The position numbers and the translations under genes were made by a program. From the NCBI GenBank assembly GCA_027492485.1, contig JAPUER010000016.1:1-48737 (forward strand): a DNA stretch of 48,737 nucleotides, written 5' to 3'. Below, in pieces: positions 40,706-48,737 of this stretch; within the stretch, counting starts at the first letter, position 1; every line of letters begins with the position of its first letter. The notes under the pieces are model-generated. The model ran no database searches, was not told the origin of the DNA, and saw nothing but the letters and a program-made list of their open reading frames with translations. Origin of the DNA: Betaproteobacteria bacterium. GTDB taxonomy: Bacteria > Pseudomonadota > Gammaproteobacteria > Burkholderiales > Casimicrobiaceae.

Positions 40706-41626
40706 CTATTGTTTCACGGTGGCCAGCCACGTCTGGCAGGCCGTGGCGTCGAGCGTCGCGCCGTCGACGAGCAAACGCAGTGGGACCAGCAGACGGCCGT
40801 CGCCGCAGGCGAAGCCGAGCGCGCCGTCCGCGGCATCTGCAACGGCACCGGCCACGGTGCACTGCCCGGCCGTGCCAGCCGCGACGCGAGCCTTGGCGAC
40901 GATCATGCGACCGGTGCCGACATCGGCGAATGCGCCGGGATAGGGCGGTGCCACCGCGCGCACCAGATTGCCGACGACGGCCGCCGGCTGCGTCCAGTCG
41001 ATGCGGCCGTCCTCCGGTTTGCGGCCGGAGAAATAGGAGCCGGCCCGAAGATCGAGCGGCACGCTGACGGCGATGCCGGCTACCAGTTGCGGCAGCGCCC
41101 GCGCCAGCGTCAGTTCGGCGGCGACGGTGACCTTCTGGAACACCTCGAACGCGGTGTCGTCGCCGAGAATCGGCACCGCCGTTTGCGCGACCAGATTGCC
41201 GGCATCGGGTTTGATCGCCATGTAGTGCAGTGAGGCGCCGGTTTCGCGCTCGCCATGCAGCACCGCCCAGTTCACCGGAACGCGCCCGCGGTACTTCGGC
41301 AGCAGCGAGCCGTGCATGTTCAGCGCGCCGCGCGCCGGGATGCCGAGCAATTCGGCGCCCAGCATCTTGCGGTAGTAGAACGAGAAAAAGAAGTCCGGCG
41401 CCAGCGCCCGGATTTGCACCACCACGTCCGGCGCGTTGGCGTCGTCGGGCGTGATGTAACGAATGCCGCGCTCGGCGCACACCTGCGCAACCGAGTCGTA
41501 CCAGATGGTTTCGCCGGGCGAATCTTCGTGCGTCAGCACCAGCGGTACGTCGATGCCCTGATCGAGCAGCACGCGCAGGCAGCGCACGCCGACGTTGTGA
41601 TACGCGAAGACGACGGCGCGGGTCAT
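40706..41626 (-). CDS. arnA: UDP-L-Ara4N formyltransferase (ArnA N-terminal half as a separate protein)
   Basis: A 306-residue formyltransferase starting at ATG 41626 (MTRAVVFAYHNVGVR), which overlaps the arnC stop as ATGA. The frame is open further upstream, but that part is the shadow of arnC. The catalytic N-x-H is in GALNMHGSLLPKYRGR and the Asp in YMAIKPDAGNLV; the C-terminal FMT barrel follows. It formylates UDP-L-Ara4N with 10-formyl-THF before transfer to undecaprenyl phosphate. ArnA is fused in enterobacteria and split here. Confidence 0.92.
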   Translation of the reverse strand: MTRAVVFAYHNVGVRCLRVLLDQGIDVPLVLTHEDSPGETIWYDSVAQVCAERGIRYITPDDANAPDVVVQIRALAPDFFFSFYYRKMLGAELLGIPARGALNMHGSLLPKYRGRVPVNWAVLHGERETGASLHYMAIKPDAGNLVAQTAVPILGDDTAFEVFQKVTVAAELTLARALPQLVAGIAVSVPLDLRAGSYFSGRKPEDGRIDWTQPAAVVGNLVRAVAPPYPGAFADVGTGRMIVAKARVAAGTAGQCTVAGAVADAADGALGFACGDGRLLVPLRLLVDGATLDATACQTWLATVKQ

Positions 41627-42624
41627 GCCAGATTGCGCGCGCTGGCGATGTCGCTGGCGCCCGCCGGGAAGGCCGGAATCTCCTCGACCACGCGGTCGAT
41701 CACGTAGCGCGGCCGGTCGCGCACCTGAAGGTAGATGCGGCCGACGTATTCGCCGACCAGACCGAGGCCGAACAACACCATGCCAATCAGGAAAAATTCG
41801 AGAATGTCGCGGTCGAGCATGGCGAGCAGCGCCTCGCGCAGCGGCAGCGTCGTCATGCGATAAACCATCAGCGCGATGTAGGTCAGCACCGAGCCCACCG
41901 CAACCAGCATGCCGAGCAGCGAGAACATCTGCAGCGGCATCAGCGAGAAGCCGGTCATCAGGTCGAAATTGAGCCGCAGCAGCTGGTAGAACGAATACTT
42001 CGACTCGCCGGCGGCGCGTTCGGCATGGGCCACCACGACTTCGGTCGGATTCATTGCGAAGGTGTAGGCGAGCGCTGGGATGAAGGTGCGCACCTCGCGT
42101 GTCTGGTTGATCAGCTCGACGATGCGGCGCGAATAGGCGCGCAGCATGCAGCCCTGATCGGTCATCTTGATGCGGGTGGTCTTCTCGCGGATGCGGTTGA
42201 GCAGCTTCGACGCCGCGCCGCGCCACCAGGCGTCGCCGCGGCGCAGGTCGCGGATCGAGCCGACGTAGTCGTGCCCTTCGCGATACGCCGCGAGCAGCTT
42301 GTGGATTTCTTCCGGCGGGTTTTGCAGGTCGGCGTCCAGCGTGACTGCGATTTCGCCGCGCACATGCGCGAAGCCGGCCAGAATGGCGCTGTGCTGGCCG
42401 AAGTTGCCGGAGAACAGGATGACCCGCGTCACGTCGGCGCGTTTGCCCTGCTGGTCGAGCAGCAGCGCGGCGGAGCGGTCACGGCTGCCGTCGTTGATGA
42501 AGATGACCTCGTAGCTCGTGTTCAGCGCATCGAGCGCCGGATAGAGCCGCGCGAACAGTTCGGCGAGCACGGCTTCCTCGTTGTAGACCGGAATGACAAC
42601 GGAGAGCGTCGGATGCTGGTTCAC
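41623..42624 (-). CDS. arnC: undecaprenyl-phosphate 4-deoxy-4-formamido-L-arabinose transferase ArnC
   Basis: A 333-residue membrane glycosyltransferase of family GT2. Residues 1-220 form the GT-A domain, with LSVVIPVYNEEAVLAELFAR, the DXD-like LDADLQNPPEEI and GCMLRAYSRRIVE. Two C-terminal membrane helices (SLLGMLVAVGSVLTYIALMV; FFLIGMVLFGLGLVGEYVGR) anchor it. It transfers L-Ara4FN from UDP to undecaprenyl phosphate. It overlaps arnB upstream by four bases and the formyltransferase downstream by four. Confidence 0.94.
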   Translation of the reverse strand: MNQHPTLSVVIPVYNEEAVLAELFARLYPALDALNTSYEVIFINDGSRDRSAALLLDQQGKRADVTRVILFSGNFGQHSAILAGFAHVRGEIAVTLDADLQNPPEEIHKLLAAYREGHDYVGSIRDLRRGDAWWRGAASKLLNRIREKTTRIKMTDQGCMLRAYSRRIVELINQTREVRTFIPALAYTFAMNPTEVVVAHAERAAGESKYSFYQLLRLNFDLMTGFSLMPLQMFSLLGMLVAVGSVLTYIALMVYRMTTLPLREALLAMLDRDILEFFLIGMVLFGLGLVGEYVGRIYLQVRDRPRYVIDRVVEEIPAFPAGASDIASARNLA

Positions 42625-43799
42625 TGCAGGCCGCCTTCCTTGAGCACGGCGACCAGCGCGGCGCAGACGTAGTCGACATCGCGCTCGCTCAGCCCGGCGT
42701 GCAGCGGCAGCGTCAGCGTGGTGTTGGCGATCAGCTCGGTATTGGGCAGATCGCCCGCCTGCCAGCCCTGCTTGCGGAACAGGGTGGTCAGATGCGGCGA
42801 CTCATAGGAAACGCTGGTCGCGACCTGCCTTGCCTTCATCACGTCCATCACCTGCGGCCGCGTCATCGTCAGCCGCTCCAGCGGCAGGCGGATGGCGAAC
42901 AGGTTCCAGCTATGGCCGGCCTCGTCGCCGGCGTGGCCCGGATGCGGCAACAAGTCTTCCGCCAGCACGCCGCGCAGCCTGGCAAGGTAGCGTTGCGCCA
43001 GCCGGCGGCGGTGGTCGCAGAAGCGGTCGAGCTTCGCAAGCTGTGCGCGGCCGATGGCGGCGTTGACGTCCGGCATGTTGAACTTGCCGCCGGGGAAATC
43101 GACGTCGCGCGTCTGGTCGGGCAATCGCGAAATGCCGTGAAAGCGCAGCACTTCGACGCGCCGGGCATCGGCAAGATCGTTACAGACCAGCGCACCGCCT
43201 TCGATGGTGGTGATGTTCTTGTTCGGGTGAAACGAGAACAGCGCGATGTCGCCGAAGCTGCCGATCGCCTTGCCGCGCCAGCGCGAACCGACGGCCAGCG
43301 CGGCGTCCTCGATCACGCGCAGTTTGTGCTGTTGCGCGAAGGCGTAAAGCGCGTCCATATCGCAGGCGAGCCCGGCGTAATGGGTCGGGATGATCGCCCT
43401 GGTGTGCGGCGTCAGACGGCGCGCAGCGTCGGTCAGATCGATGTTGCGGCTGCGGAGGTCGACGTCGACGAACACGGCTTTGGCGCCGACTTTCGCGACC
43501 ATGTTGCCGCTGGAGAAAAAGGTCTGCGCGCCGATCAGCACTTCGTCGCCGGCGCCGATGCCGAGCAGTTGCAGCGCGACCTCGAGCGCCGCCGTTTCGC
43601 TGGTCAAGACGCGCGTCGGGCGGCCACCGAAATACGCCGACAGCTCGTTCTCCAGCGCGGCGACGTTGGGGCCGGAGGCGATCCAGCCGGAACGCAGCAC
43701 GGCGTCGGCGGCGGCGAATTCCTCCTCGCCGAGCAGCGGCGCGGCAAAGGCGATCGGTTTGGCGGGCGGCGTCAAATCGAAGGCAGGGTCACGAGTCAT
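42621..43799 (-). CDS. arnB: UDP-4-amino-4-deoxy-L-arabinose aminotransferase ArnB
   Basis: A 392-residue PLP-dependent aminotransferase of the DegT/DnrJ/EryC1 family that converts UDP-L-Ara4O to UDP-L-Ara4N with glutamate. Visible are PTHYAGLACDMDAL, IEDAALAVGSRWRGKAIGSF, and the PLP-lysine segment FSFHPNKNITTIEGG. The start is ATG 43799, overlapping the flippase-subunit stop as ATGA; five extra upstream codons are possible. Confidence 0.94.
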   Translation of the reverse strand: MTRDPAFDLTPPAKPIAFAAPLLGEEEFAAADAVLRSGWIASGPNVAALENELSAYFGGRPTRVLTSETAALEVALQLLGIGAGDEVLIGAQTFFSSGNMVAKVGAKAVFVDVDLRSRNIDLTDAARRLTPHTRAIIPTHYAGLACDMDALYAFAQQHKLRVIEDAALAVGSRWRGKAIGSFGDIALFSFHPNKNITTIEGGALVCNDLADARRVEVLRFHGISRLPDQTRDVDFPGGKFNMPDVNAAIGRAQLAKLDRFCDHRRRLAQRYLARLRGVLAEDLLPHPGHAGDEAGHSWNLFAIRLPLERLTMTRPQVMDVMKARQVATSVSYESPHLTTLFRKQGWQAGDLPNTELIANTTLTLPLHAGLSERDVDYVCAALVAVLKEGGLQ

Positions 43800-44176
43800 T
43801 TCGAAAAGTTCCACGAGAGCAGGACGACTCCAATTACGATGAAGCCGATGCCGACGATCTTTTGCATCGTCAGCGATTCACCGAACAGCCAGTACGCGAT
43901 CAGCGCATTGACCACATAGCCGACCGACAGCAGCGGGTAGGCCACGCTCACCGGCGCCCGCGACAGCGTGGCAATCCAGGTGAACAGACTGATGCCGTAG
44001 CAGGCGAAGCCGGCCCAGAACCACGGCACGCGGGCGATCTGCATGAGCGTCTGCACGGTGTCGGCGCCGCCGAAGCTGACCGTGCCGACCACATTGGTGC
44101 CAGCCTTCAGGAACAGTTGCGCCGCGGCGTTGAGCAGCACGCTGGTGATGGCAATGGCGAAGGCGGTGGCAGTCAT
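43796..44176 (-). CDS. SMR/EamA-type membrane protein, ArnE/ArnF-like flippase subunit
   Basis: A 126-residue protein with four hydrophobic segments (ITSVLLNAAAQLFLKAGTNV; WFWAGFACYGISLFTWIATL; a helix around YPLLSVGYVVNALIAYWLFG; VGIGFIVIGVVLLSWNFSK). The length and the SVLLNAAAQLFLK opening match ArnE/ArnF, which flip undecaprenyl-phosphate-L-Ara4N to the periplasm. Enterobacteria need two subunits; only one is present here, so it may act as a homodimer or have a partner elsewhere. It sits between arnT and arnB. Confidence 0.85.
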   Translation of the reverse strand: MTATAFAIAITSVLLNAAAQLFLKAGTNVVGTVSFGGADTVQTLMQIARVPWFWAGFACYGISLFTWIATLSRAPVSVAYPLLSVGYVVNALIAYWLFGESLTMQKIVGIGFIVIGVVLLSWNFSK

Positions 44177-44254
44177 GCCGTGGATTTTCCTATGAGCGCC
44201 GGAAAACCGACGGTGGCGATGTGCGGGACGACGCAGCCGGTGCGCAGGCAGTAT

Positions 44255-46024
44255 TCAGGGCCGGGTATGGCGGGCGACGATCACGCGGCGCAGATCGGCG
44301 GCGACGACGTGGTACTCCAGCCCGTGCAGGTCGAAGCGCGGCAACTGGTCGAAATCGGTGATCGCGTAGCCGCGTTCGAGCGCCTGCCATTCCTCGGCAA
44401 AATCGGTGAAGTTGAAGCGCACCTTGTCCGGCTCGGCGGCAGCGCCGAGGCCCAGTTCGTCGAGATAGTCGACCAGCGTTGTGGTGCGTTCCAGATACGG
44501 CTGCAGGGTTTGCTCGAACAGACCGACCGAATAGAAGCGGTCCATCTTGCTGTACTCCGGCTCGGCGGCGAGGAAGTCCTGCACCAGTTGCTTGCTTGAG
44601 GTGCTGGGCGCCAGCGTTTCGTAGCCGCTGGCGGCGATGCTGCCAGCCACGGTGGCGAGCACGGCGGCGAGCAGCATGGCGTCGAGGCGGCGGCCGCGGC
44701 GGTTGATCTGCCAGGCAGCCAGCACGGCCAGCGCAAAGCAGATGGCGCTGGCGATGATGTACAGCGCAAAACCGTCGATCATGCCCGCGGTGTAGGCATC
44801 GTTGACAAATTGCCCGCGTAGCAGCGGTAGGGCGAGCAGCAGCAGCGGCACGATGGCGAACAGCAGCAGCAGGCGGCGGAACGAGCGATCCGACCCTGAC
44901 AGCATGACCGGCGTCAGCAGCAGGGCCGCGGCGGGCGTGATCGGCAGCAGGTAGGACGGCAGTTTCGACTTCGACACGCTGAAAAAGAGGAAGATGAACA
45001 CGCACCAGATGACGAGAAACAGCGGCACGTTAAGCGTCGCCCCGGCGTAAGTCTGGCGCAGCGTGCGCCAGCCGTCGCGGTGCAGCAGCTTGATCAGCGC
45101 CGGCGTCCACGGCATCAGGCCCACGATCACCAGCGGCACGAAGTAGAACAGCGAGCCGATGCGGTCGTGCTCCTCGTTGGCGAAACGGCCGAAATGCTCG
45201 TAAATGAAGAAGAAGTTGGCCCACTCGGGGTTGCGCGACTGCACCAGGATCGGCCACGGCGCGGCGATCAGCAGGAACACCAGCGGCCCCCAGACCCACT
45301 CCAGCCGGGTCAACAGCCGCCACTGCCGGGTGACCAGCAGGTAGATGACGAAGATGGCGCCGGGCAGCACGATGCCGATCAGGCCCTTGGACAGGAAGGC
45401 CAGCGCCGCGCCCGCCCAGGCCGCCACCATCCAGCCGCGGGCGACGCCCGGCGATTGCCCCTGCACGCCAAAGCCGCGCAGCATGCCGACCAGGGTCAGC
45501 GTCATGAACGCGCTCAGGCCCATGTCGAGCGTGTTGATGTGGGCGATCAGGAAGTAGTAGCACATGGCGCCGAGCACGGCGGTGGTGACCAGTGCGGTGT
45601 CGCGGCCGGCGAGGGCGCGGGCGGCGCACCAGGTGAACAGCAGGCCGAGCAGGCCGGTGAACGCCGGCCACCAGCGACCGGTGAAATTGTTGAGGCCGAA
45701 ACTGTCGATCGCCAGCGCGGTGGCCCAGTATTGCAGCGGCGGCTTCTCGAAATACTTGAGGTCGTTCAGCCGCGGCGTCACGTAGTCGCCGGAGACGGCC
45801 ATCTCGCGCGCGATTTCGGCGTAGCGGCCTTCGTCCGGGCGAACCAGGGTGCGGTAGGCGGACGGGATCAGCCAGGCGGCCAGGAACAGCGCGGCGAGCA
45901 GCGCCAGCAGGGGGGAAGGCAGTTTCACGGCGGACGATGCTAACAGAGGGGTGGCGCCTCGTTGCGGAGCGCTTCCGGTAGCCGTCGCGGTGGTGGACGA
46001 GGGGCTTGGCGACGTCTGATTCAT
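44255..46024 (-). CDS. arnT: lipid A 4-amino-4-deoxy-L-arabinose transferase ArnT
   Basis: A 589-residue GT39/GT83-type membrane enzyme with about 12 transmembrane helices. It moves L-Ara4N from undecaprenyl phosphate to the lipid A phosphates, lowering negative charge and giving resistance to polymyxin and cationic peptides. The first periplasmic loop holds the catalytic acid region RTLVRPDEGRYAEIAREMA. YFEKPPLQYWATALA follows, as in ArnT. The first about 35 residues are Ser/Thr-rich and unstructured. It is the first gene of the arn operon, just downstream of a dyad repeat. Confidence 0.92.
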   Translation of the reverse strand: MNQTSPSPSSTTATATGSAPQRGATPLLASSAVKLPSPLLALLAALFLAAWLIPSAYRTLVRPDEGRYAEIAREMAVSGDYVTPRLNDLKYFEKPPLQYWATALAIDSFGLNNFTGRWWPAFTGLLGLLFTWCAARALAGRDTALVTTAVLGAMCYYFLIAHINTLDMGLSAFMTLTLVGMLRGFGVQGQSPGVARGWMVAAWAGAALAFLSKGLIGIVLPGAIFVIYLLVTRQWRLLTRLEWVWGPLVFLLIAAPWPILVQSRNPEWANFFFIYEHFGRFANEEHDRIGSLFYFVPLVIVGLMPWTPALIKLLHRDGWRTLRQTYAGATLNVPLFLVIWCVFIFLFFSVSKSKLPSYLLPITPAAALLLTPVMLSGSDRSFRRLLLLFAIVPLLLLALPLLRGQFVNDAYTAGMIDGFALYIIASAICFALAVLAAWQINRRGRRLDAMLLAAVLATVAGSIAASGYETLAPSTSSKQLVQDFLAAEPEYSKMDRFYSVGLFEQTLQPYLERTTTLVDYLDELGLGAAAEPDKVRFNFTDFAEEWQALERGYAITDFDQLPRFDLHGLEYHVVAADLRRVIVARHTRP

Positions 46025-46028
46025 ATAC

Positions 46029-46144
46029 AGCTTTTTATTGAAACGTCCATTGGAAAAGGGCTACGGGCTGAATATCGCTAAAACTCGACTTATTGCATTT
46101 TCGTGTCGTGAGCCCAATGAGATAGGCGTTTAACGTAGTAAGTT
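46029..46144. repeat. GTCGAC-centred dyad repeat, copy 7
   Basis: AGCTTTT at 46029-46035 and a core reading CTCGAC at 46084-46089 are separated by exactly 48 nt. The left arm shows GAAA, CCATT and GGGC at the shared positions. The right end at 46138-46144 (GTAAGTT) is degenerate but at the expected distance. It lies between the divergent arnT and TetR genes, 4 bp from the arnT start. Confidence 0.65.
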
Positions 46145-46153
46145 GATCGAAAA

Positions 46154-46173
46154 ATTTGGTTTTAATACCAAAT
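46154..46173. promoter_or_regulatory. TetR operator 1
   Basis: ATTTGGT-N6-ACCAAAT is a perfect inverted repeat. A second copy with the same spacing lies 42 bp downstream, four helical turns away on the same face of the DNA. Confidence 0.75.
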
Positions 46174-46195
46174 ACCTCGTCGTTGTCGCGCAGGC

Positions 46196-46215
46196 ATTTG
46201 GTACGATAACCAAAA
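46196..46215. promoter_or_regulatory. TetR operator 2
   Basis: ATTTGGT-N6-ACCAAAA matches operator 1 in all but the last base and ends 1 bp before the GTG start of the TetR gene. Occupancy would block both transcription and access to the start. Confidence 0.75.
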
Positions 46216-46216
46216 C

Positions 46217-46879
46217 GTGAACATCAAACTTTGCATCCCCGGTTTCGCGCAGTTGAAACCCACGGCACCCAAGCGCGAGAAGATTCTCGCGGCAGCGGCT
46301 GAATTGCTGCTGACCGAGGGTTTTCACGCGCTGACGCAGCACGCCGTTGCCGCGCGGGCCGGTATCCGGCAAAGTCATCTCACTTATTACTTCCCGACGC
46401 GCAACGATCTGCTGCGGGCGACCGCGCAATACGGCGTCGAGACGCTGCTGGCGCCGCTCGGCGCCAGGGCGGCGCCGCTGGCTGGGCTCGCCGCCGGCGG
46501 CAGCATGACGGTGGCGCAGTTCCGGCAATTGCTGACGCCGGAGAAGTCGGATCGGCAGTGGTTCCGGCTGCTGCTCGGTCTGCTGGTCGCCAGCGACGAG
46601 GACGCCGGCATCCGCCAGTGGTTGCAGCAATTCGACGCCCGCGTGATGGGCATTCTGGCCGGCGGCGCCGCGGCGGTCGGCACCCCGCTGAGCGCGGAAC
46701 AACTGCACTTCCTGCGCTGCGCCTTCACCGGTGCGCTGCACCTGGACATGAAGGAGCAGACCGACGAATCCTTCGCCCGCGTCGTGCGCAGCGTCGAGAT
46801 GGCGCTCGACGCCGTGTTGCCGCGCGCGGCTGGCGAGCCTCCTACCGAACCCATTCCAACCAGCGAGTTCACGCCATGA
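46217..46879 (+). CDS. TetR/AcrR family transcriptional regulator
   Basis: A 220-residue repressor starting at GTG 46217. The N-terminal TetR helix-turn-helix is at about residues 20-65 (REKILAAAAELLLTEGFHAL, then QHAVAARAGIRQSHLTYYFP). The C-terminal ligand-binding domain is helical. Two identical operators directly upstream indicate autoregulation. Its stop overlaps the start of the efflux lipoprotein gene as ATGA, so it is the first gene of an efflux operon that it probably controls. Confidence 0.93.
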   Translation: MNIKLCIPGFAQLKPTAPKREKILAAAAELLLTEGFHALTQHAVAARAGIRQSHLTYYFPTRNDLLRATAQYGVETLLAPLGARAAPLAGLAAGGSMTVAQFRQLLTPEKSDRQWFRLLLGLLVASDEDAGIRQWLQQFDARVMGILAGGAAAVGTPLSAEQLHFLRCAFTGALHLDMKEQTDESFARVVRSVEMALDAVLPRAAGEPPTEPIPTSEFTP

Positions 46880-48351
46880 CAGCGAGACATCCTGCGCGGG
46901 CCAGCCGCCTGCAACCTCGGGGCCGGCGACCGCGATGGCGGGCGGCGACGGCCAGCGCGCTGACGGCGACATTGCTGCTGACCGCCTGCGCCGTCGGCCC
47001 GCAGTACGCGCCACCGGCAACCAACCTGGCCACCGCCGCCACCGCCTGGCAGGCGCCGCTGCCGCACGACGGCGACGGCCAGTCGCTGCAACGCTGGTGG
47101 GCGCAATGGAACGACGCCACGCTGACGCGGCTGATTGCCGCCGCGCAGCAGAGCAGCCCCGGCCTCGCGCAGGCCAGCGCCCGCATCGCGCAGGCTCGGG
47201 CGACGCAGGGCATTGCCGGCAGCAGCGCGTTGCCGGCGCTGAACGGCAGCGCTGCGGCGACCCGTGGCGACAGCGGCGATGGCCTCGGCGCGGTCAGCCG
47301 CGCGCTCGCCTCGGCACAGGCGGCCTGGGAGGTCGATCTGTTCGGCGGCAATCGCCGCGTCCGCGACGCCGCCGACGCCCGCTTTGCCGCGCGCAACGCC
47401 GACTGGCATCAGGCGCGCGTCGCGCTTGCCGCCGAGGTGGCGGCGGCCTACGTGAACCTGCGCGTCGGCGAAGCGCTGCTCGGCGGCTATGAGCGCGATG
47501 CCGCCAGCCGCGCTGAGACCTCGCGGCTGACCGCATTGAAGACCAGCGCCGGCTTCGAGGCACCGGCCAACGCCGAGCTGGCCAGGGCGAGCGCCGCCGA
47601 AGCCGCCGCCCGCCTGTTGGCGCAACGCGCGGAGGTCGACCTCGGCGTCAAGGCGCTGGTGGCGCTGACCGCGCTGCCGGAATCCGAACTGCGCACGCTG
47701 CTGGCGGACGGCCGCGCGACGTTGCCCAGCCCCGTTGCACCGGCGGTGGGCACGGTGCCGGCCGGGGTGCTCAGCCAGCGGCCCGATCTTGCCGCCGCCG
47801 AGCGCGAACTGGCGGCGTTGACCGCCGAGATCGGTGCCGCGGAGGCCGATCGCTATCCGCGCCTGTCGCTGACCGGCAACATCGGCTATGGCGTCGGCCG
47901 TGTCGCCGGCGCTACCGTAAGCGGCGCCACCTGGGGCTTCGGGCCATCGCTGATGGTGCCGTTGTTCGACGCCGGCCGGCGCACGGCTGCGGTGGCGCTG
48001 GCGCAGGCGCGCTACGACGAGGCGCTGGCGGGCTGGCGGGCGACGGCGGTGCGCGCCGTGCGCGAGGTGGAGGAGGCGCTGACGCAACTCAACGCCGCAC
48101 GGCATCGCGCGCCGCAGTTGCAGACGGCGCTCGGCGGCTATCGGGCGTTCGAGAAGGCAGCCGAGGCGCGGCTTGCAGCCGGTGCCGGCAGCGTGCTCGA
48201 ACTGGAGGACGCCCGCCGCGCGGTGCTCGCGGCACAGGTCGCCGTGCTCGCGCTGGAGCGCGAACGCCTCAACGCTGCCATTTCGCTCTACCGCGCCGTC
48301 GGCGGCGGCTGGGAGCAGACGCAAGTACAAGTTTCGGAGAATCGTCCATGA
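46876..48351 (+). CDS. RND efflux outer-membrane lipoprotein, NodT family
   Basis: A 491-residue TolC-like outer-membrane factor starting at ATG 46876; the longer frame upstream is the shadow of the TetR gene. The signal peptide ends in the lipobox LLTAC. CAVGPQYAPPA follows, typical of NodT/OprM-type lipoproteins. Two structural repeats contain the coiled-coil tunnel helices (for example AWEVDLFGGNRRVRDAADAR and LMVPLFDAGRRTAAVALAQA). It forms the exit duct for an RND pump whose adaptor gene follows, overlapping by four bases. Confidence 0.93.
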   Translation: MTARHPARASRLQPRGRRPRWRAATASALTATLLLTACAVGPQYAPPATNLATAATAWQAPLPHDGDGQSLQRWWAQWNDATLTRLIAAAQQSSPGLAQASARIAQARATQGIAGSSALPALNGSAAATRGDSGDGLGAVSRALASAQAAWEVDLFGGNRRVRDAADARFAARNADWHQARVALAAEVAAAYVNLRVGEALLGGYERDAASRAETSRLTALKTSAGFEAPANAELARASAAEAAARLLAQRAEVDLGVKALVALTALPESELRTLLADGRATLPSPVAPAVGTVPAGVLSQRPDLAAAERELAALTAEIGAAEADRYPRLSLTGNIGYGVGRVAGATVSGATWGFGPSLMVPLFDAGRRTAAVALAQARYDEALAGWRATAVRAVREVEEALTQLNAARHRAPQLQTALGGYRAFEKAAEARLAAGAGSVLELEDARRAVLAAQVAVLALERERLNAAISLYRAVGGGWEQTQVQVSENRP

Positions 48352-48737
48352 GTTTCGCTAACCTCTTTTTGCAACGCAAGACGCTGGTGCTCGCCCTTGC
48401 GGTTGCATGCGGCCTGGGTGTCATCGGCGCAGGCAGCGTGCGCGCCGCCGACGACAAGAAAGCCGCCGTTGCCGTCGCCAAGCCGGCATTGACAGTGACC
48501 ACGGCGCGGGCGACGCAGTCGGAATGGCCGGTGAAGCTCGCCGCCAACGGCAACATCGCGCCGTGGCAGGAGGCGATCGTCGGCGCCGAATGGGCCGGAC
48601 TGCGGCTAAACGAGGTGCGGGTCAACGTCGGCGACGTGGTCAAGCGCGGGCAGGTGCTCGCCACCTTCGCGCCGGAAACGATGCGCGCCGATCTGGCGCA
48701 ACAGACGGCTGCGGTCGCCGAGGCCGAGGCGGCGCTC
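48348..48737 (+). CDS. RND efflux periplasmic adaptor, N-terminal part (3' end outside window)
   Basis: The first 130 residues of a membrane-fusion protein. ATG 48348 overlaps the upstream stop as ATGA. A signal peptide or N-terminal membrane anchor (LVLALAVACGLGVIGAG) ends near VRAADDKK. The half-lipoyl segment WPVKLAANGNIAPWQEAIVGAE is followed by VNVGDVVKRGQVLATFAP and the start of the coiled-coil hairpin. It links the inner-membrane RND pump, expected next, to the NodT-type outer-membrane protein. Confidence 0.9.
   Translation, partial: MSFANLFLQRKTLVLALAVACGLGVIGAGSVRAADDKKAAVAVAKPALTVTTARATQSEWPVKLAANGNIAPWQEAIVGAEWAGLRLNEVRVNVGDVVKRGQVLATFAPETMRADLAQQTAAVAEAEAAL

Noticed and set aside
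40706-42226. Formyltransferase reading frame extended to 42226 as an arnC-arnA fusion
   Set aside because: The extra 200 codons are an out-of-frame translation of arnC; ATG 41626 overlapping the arnC stop is the natural start.

Overview
The window is a GC-rich chromosomal segment of a Gram-negative bacterium, most likely a betaproteobacterium (Burkholderiales/Rhodocyclales type; I cannot fix the genus). Pointers are an NlpD C-terminus, a trimeric porin ending in Phe, ornithine cyclodeaminase with a divergent Lrp regulator, the long TrpRS insertion, an L-Ara4N operon with ArnA split in two genes, a NodT-type efflux lipoprotein and a BamE-like lipoprotein. No prophage, CRISPR array or intact insertion sequence is visible.

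Layout: (1) 1-5.1 kb: 3' end of nlpD; ornithine cyclodeaminase/Lrp divergent pair; a MarR regulator with a clear operator; gentisate 1,2-dioxygenase and fumarylpyruvate hydrolase. (2) 5.2-9.1 kb: a secreted protein, a haem-c sensor diguanylate cyclase and an acyl-CoA synthetase, all on the minus strand. (3) 9.1-12.7 kb: a 163-bp MITE-like palindrome, a short ModE regulator, a ModE-type box and modABC. (4) 12.9-16.4 kb: gamma carbonic anhydrase, DUF924 protein, RNase R, and tRNA-Leu(CAG) head to head with rnr. (5) 16.8-22.5 kb: a small membrane protein, a LysR regulator, a ZnuD-like TonB receptor and a porin. (6) 22.6-29.6 kb: M50 protease-trpS, an Mpo1-like protein, scpA-scpB-rluB and an XRE-cupin regulator. 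(7) 29.7-35.9 kb: a thioredoxin-fold lipoprotein, EamA transporter, PaiB, a TadA-GNAT fusion, BamE-like lipoprotein, a TPR-like protein, a DUF2269 remnant and PrxQ. (8) 36.0-38.6 kb: a large secreted metzincin-like protein. (9) 38.6-46.0 kb: the arn operon for L-Ara4N lipid A modification (arnT, one SMR flippase subunit, arnB, arnC, arnA formyltransferase, arnA dehydrogenase, arnD). (10) 46.2 kb to the end: a TetR regulator with two identical operators, then an outer-membrane efflux lipoprotein and an RND adaptor that runs off the window.

The most unusual signal lies between the genes. Seven long intergenic spacers carry a dyad-symmetric element of about 116 bp: a GTCGAC core with an AGCTTTT-like end 47-48 nt away on each side. 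Within each arm, GAAA, CATT, GGGC and an A-tract tend to recur at fixed positions. Five copies have both ends and two have one recognisable arm. Four sit between convergent genes. I do not recognise the family. Other repeats are two copies of a CCCTGA/CTGAGCG-type inverted repeat, one REP-type hairpin and the 163-bp palindrome.
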